From Trinickia fusca (GTDB lineage Bacteria > Pseudomonadota > Gammaproteobacteria > Burkholderiales > Burkholderiaceae), in NCBI RefSeq assembly GCF_003628145.1, contig NZ_RBZV01000002.1, forward strand, positions 744,001 through 808,000: a DNA stretch of 64,000 nt, read 5' to 3'. Under the pieces are notes generated by a model. That model was not told the origin of the DNA and did no database searches. It saw only the letters and a list, made by a program, of their open reading frames with translations. This document shows positions 61,923 through 64,000 of this stretch, piece by piece. Both the position numbers and the translations under genes were made by a program. Within the stretch, counting starts at the first letter, position 1. Each line of letters opens with the position of its first letter.

Positions 61923-64000
61923 AATACTGCTCGCGACCGCCGAGCCAGCGCGCCAGATGTTGCGTCACCACCTCGGGGTGCTCGGCGATCAACCGCGCCG
62001 CCGCTTCGCGGGCCGGCTCGATGAGCCAAGCATCGTTCTGCAGGTCGGCAAAGCGCAGCATCGCGGCGCCCGACTGACGCGCGCCAAGAAACTCGCCCGG
62101 GCCACGGATCTCCAAATCGCGTCGCGCAATCTCGAAGCCGTCCGTCGTCTCCCGCATCGTCTGCAACCGCGCACGCCCCGCGATCGACAACGGCCCGCTG
62201 TACAGCAACACGCACGCCGACGCCTGGCTGCCGCGCCCCACGCGCCCGCGCAACTGATGCAGCTGCGCAAGCCCGAAGCGCTCGGCATGCTCGATCACCA
62301 TCAGCGACGCGTTCGGCACGTCGACCCCAACCTCGATCACCGTCGTCGCGACGAGCAACTGCACCTCGTTGCGCGAGAACGCGTCCATGACCGCAGCCTT
62401 CTCGGCCGGCGCGAGCCGGCCATGCACCAAGCCCACCCGCAACTCCGGCAGCGCGGCCACCAGCGTCTCGAACGTCTCGACCGCCGTTTGCAGTTGCAGC
62501 GTCTCGCTTTCCTCGATGAGCGGACAGACCCAATACACCTGCCGGCCGGTCAGCGCCGCTTCGCGCACCCGGCCGATCACCTCTTCACGGCGCGCGTCGG
62601 AAATGAGCTTCGTGACGATCGGCGTGCGGCCCGGCGGCAGTTCGTCGATCGTCGACACGTCGAGGTCGGCGTAATACGTCATCGCCAGCGTGCGCGGAAT
62701 CGGCGTGGCCGACATCATCAGCTGGTGTGGCTGAAAATCGCTCGCGCCGTCCGCCGCGCGGTGCGCCTTCGCGCGCAGCGCCAGCCGCTGCGCCACGCCG
62801 AAACGGTGCTGCTCGTCGACGATGACGAGGCCGAGCCGCGCGAATTCGACGGTGTCCTGAATGATCGCGTGCGTGCCGATCACGAGCTGCGCGGCACCGG
62901 ACGCGGCCGCCTCGAGCGCCGCGCGCTTGTCCTTCGTCTTCAAGCTGCCCGCCAGCCATGCGACCGTCACGCCGAGCGGCTCGAGCCAGCCGCGCAGCTT
63001 GCGCGCGTGCTGCTCGGCGAGGATTTCGGTCGGCGCCATCATCGCGGCCTGATAGCCGGCATCGATCGCCTGGGCGGCCGCCAGCGCGGCGACGACCGTC
63101 TTGCCGCTGCCGACGTCGCCCTGCAGCAGACGCTGCATCGGATGCGGCGCGGTGAGATCGGCCGAAATCTCGGCGACGACGCGCGTTTGCGCCCCCGTGA
63201 GCGCAAACGGCAACGCCCCGGCCAGACGCGCGCTCAGCGAGAGCGCCTCGCTTTCGGCGCGGCGCGGCATGACCGGCGCGGTGCGCAAGCGGCGCTCATC
63301 GTGCGCCCGCTTGAGCGAGAGCTGCTGCGCGAGCAGTTCGTCGAACTTGATGCGCGACCACGCCGGGTGGGTGCCGTCGATGAGCGCCGCTTCGTCGGCA
63401 TCGGCGCTCGGGTGATGCAAGGTGCGCACCGCCTGCGCGAGCGGCGGCAGCTCGAGCGGTTGGCAGTAGGTGCGTGCCACCGACTCGGGCAGCAATTCGG
63501 GCAACGGCGTGCGTGCGAGCGCGTTGTCGATGGCCTTGCGCAGATACGCCTGCGAGACACCGGCCGTACTCGGATAAACGGGGGTCAGCGCTTGCGGCAG
63601 CGGCGTGTCGTCGTCGACGGGGCGCACGCTCGGGTGCACCATCTCGAGGCCGAAAAAACCGCCACGCACGTCGCCGCGCACGCGCAGACGCTGGCCGATG
63701 GCCATCTGCTTGACCTGCGAGCCGTAGAAATTCAGAAACCGCAGCATCAGCTCGTCGCCAGCCGCGTCGCGCAGCTTCACGACGAGTTGCCGGCGCGGCC
63801 GGTAGGCGATTTCGTTGTCGAACACGATGCCCTCGGTCTGCGCGGTTTCGCCGGGCAACAGCTCGCCGATCGGCGTCAGCGAGGTTTCGTCCTCATAGCG
63901 CATCGGCAGATGCAGCACGAGATCGATATCGCGCGTGAGTCCGAGCTTGGCAAGCTTGTCGGCCGTCTTGGGCAGCTTGGCGGCTGGCGCGGACGCCGCA
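61912..64000 (-). CDS. recG: ATP-dependent DNA helicase RecG, 5' end outside the window
   Basis: The frame is open to the window end and gives about 695 residues; the N-terminus is missing. RecG rewinds stalled replication forks and branch-migrates Holliday junctions. The wedge domain includes HLPMRYEDETSLTPI and RGGFFGLEMVHPSVR. Helicase motifs are I (LLQGDVGSGKTVVA), Ia (MAPTEILAEQH), II (VIVDEQHRFGV, a DEQH box), III (MSATPIPRTLAMTYY), IV-VI (VGLVHGRLAPAEK, LLVATTVIEVGVDVPNA and LHQLRGRVGRG) and the end GPGEFLGARQSG. It is normally next to oxyR in several proteobacteria, and here the pil locus lies between the two. Confidence 0.96.
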   Translation of the reverse strand, partial: AASAPAAKLPKTADKLAKLGLTRDIDLVLHLPMRYEDETSLTPIGELLPGETAQTEGIVFDNEIAYRPRRQLVVKLRDAAGDELMLRFLNFYGSQVKQMAIGQRLRVRGDVRGGFFGLEMVHPSVRPVDDDTPLPQALTPVYPSTAGVSQAYLRKAIDNALARTPLPELLPESVARTYCQPLELPPLAQAVRTLHHPSADADEAALIDGTHPAWSRIKFDELLAQQLSLKRAHDERRLRTAPVMPRRAESEALSLSARLAGALPFALTGAQTRVVAEISADLTAPHPMQRLLQGDVGSGKTVVAALAAAQAIDAGYQAAMMAPTEILAEQHARKLRGWLEPLGVTVAWLAGSLKTKDKRAALEAAASGAAQLVIGTHAIIQDTVEFARLGLVIVDEQHRFGVAQRLALRAKAHRAADGASDFQPHQLMMSATPIPRTLAMTYYADLDVSTIDELPPGRTPIVTKLISDARREEVIGRVREAALTGRQVYWVCPLIEESETLQLQTAVETFETLVAALPELRVGLVHGRLAPAEKAAVMDAFSRNEVQLLVATTVIEVGVDVPNASLMVIEHAERFGLAQLHQLRGRVGRGSQASACVLLYSGPLSIAGRARLQTMRETTDGFEIARRDLEIRGPGEFLGARQSGAAMLRFADLQNDAWLIEPAREAAARLIAEHPEVVTQHLARWLGGREQYLKA

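Overview
The window is a 64 kb chromosomal segment of a GC-rich betaproteobacterium, almost certainly Burkholderiaceae (Burkholderia sensu lato). The basis is protein-level resemblance and gene order: hda next to an HAD phosphatase, pcnB, folK, dgk and panB; hrcA-hemH-hslR-grpE-dnaK-dnaJ on one strand with nadK-recN divergent; glnE divergent from yhdP; glcDEF-yggS-proC; and recG/oxyR/catalase/dps. No database search was possible, so the genus is not assigned.

Layout. 1-7592 (+): a truncated AI-2E/PerM-type permease, then a closely packed series hda, HAD-IB hydrolase, pcnB, folK, dgk and panB. Between dgk and panB sits a solitary IS200/IS605-type element that carries only tnpB. 7652-17012 (-): pabB/pabC-like fusion, dnaJ, dnaK, grpE, hslR, hemH and hrcA, a heat-shock and haem block with sigma-32 promoters visible upstream of both grpE and dnaK. 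17273-19915 (+): nadK and recN. 19998-22784 (-): glnE. 22968-31045 (+): yhdP, a nitrilase-family amidase, tldD and aroG; aroG is preceded by a Phe/Tyr-rich leader peptide and an intrinsic terminator. 31167-33089 (-): flavohaemoprotein hmp with an NsrR-type operator, and a PduO-type cobalamin adenosyltransferase. 33316-40483 (+): a lactate-dehydrogenase-type flavoprotein, glcD, glcE, glcF, yggS and proC. 40563-44990 (-): ubiA, dps, a clade-3-type catalase and oxyR, a peroxide-defence cluster with a structured catalase leader.

The accessory part is 45144-61204 (-), inserted between oxyR and recG. It is a complete IncI1/R64-thin-pilus-like type IVb pilus operon. In transcription order it encodes two tandem major prepilins (PilS1, PilS2), PilL (TcpQ domain), the lipoprotein secretin PilN, PilO, PilP, assembly ATPase PilQ, platform protein PilR, a second PilT-like ATPase, a PilM-like small membrane protein, PilV, prepilin peptidase PilU, a lytic transglycosylase (PilT in R64 naming), and a PglL/Wzy-type O-oligosaccharyltransferase. 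Its base composition is visibly lower in GC than the flanking genes, especially around the pilins and PilV, which suggests horizontal acquisition. The most unusual component is PilV: a type IV prepilin N-terminus joined to a phage-tail-fibre-like shaft and a C-terminal Peptidase_S74 intramolecular chaperone, with an intact SDRRLK autocleavage motif. This takes the place of the invertible shufflon C-terminus known from R64. The operon thus contains a pilus machine, two alternative shafts, a probable self-processed trimeric tip adhesin, a possible second motor and a possible pilin glycosylation enzyme.

The main regulatory finds are the aroG attenuator, two sigma-32 promoters (one overlapped by a CIRCE-like palindrome), the NsrR site at hmp, and nested palindromes around the Shine-Dalgarno of a 43-codon small ORF ahead of the catalase gene.
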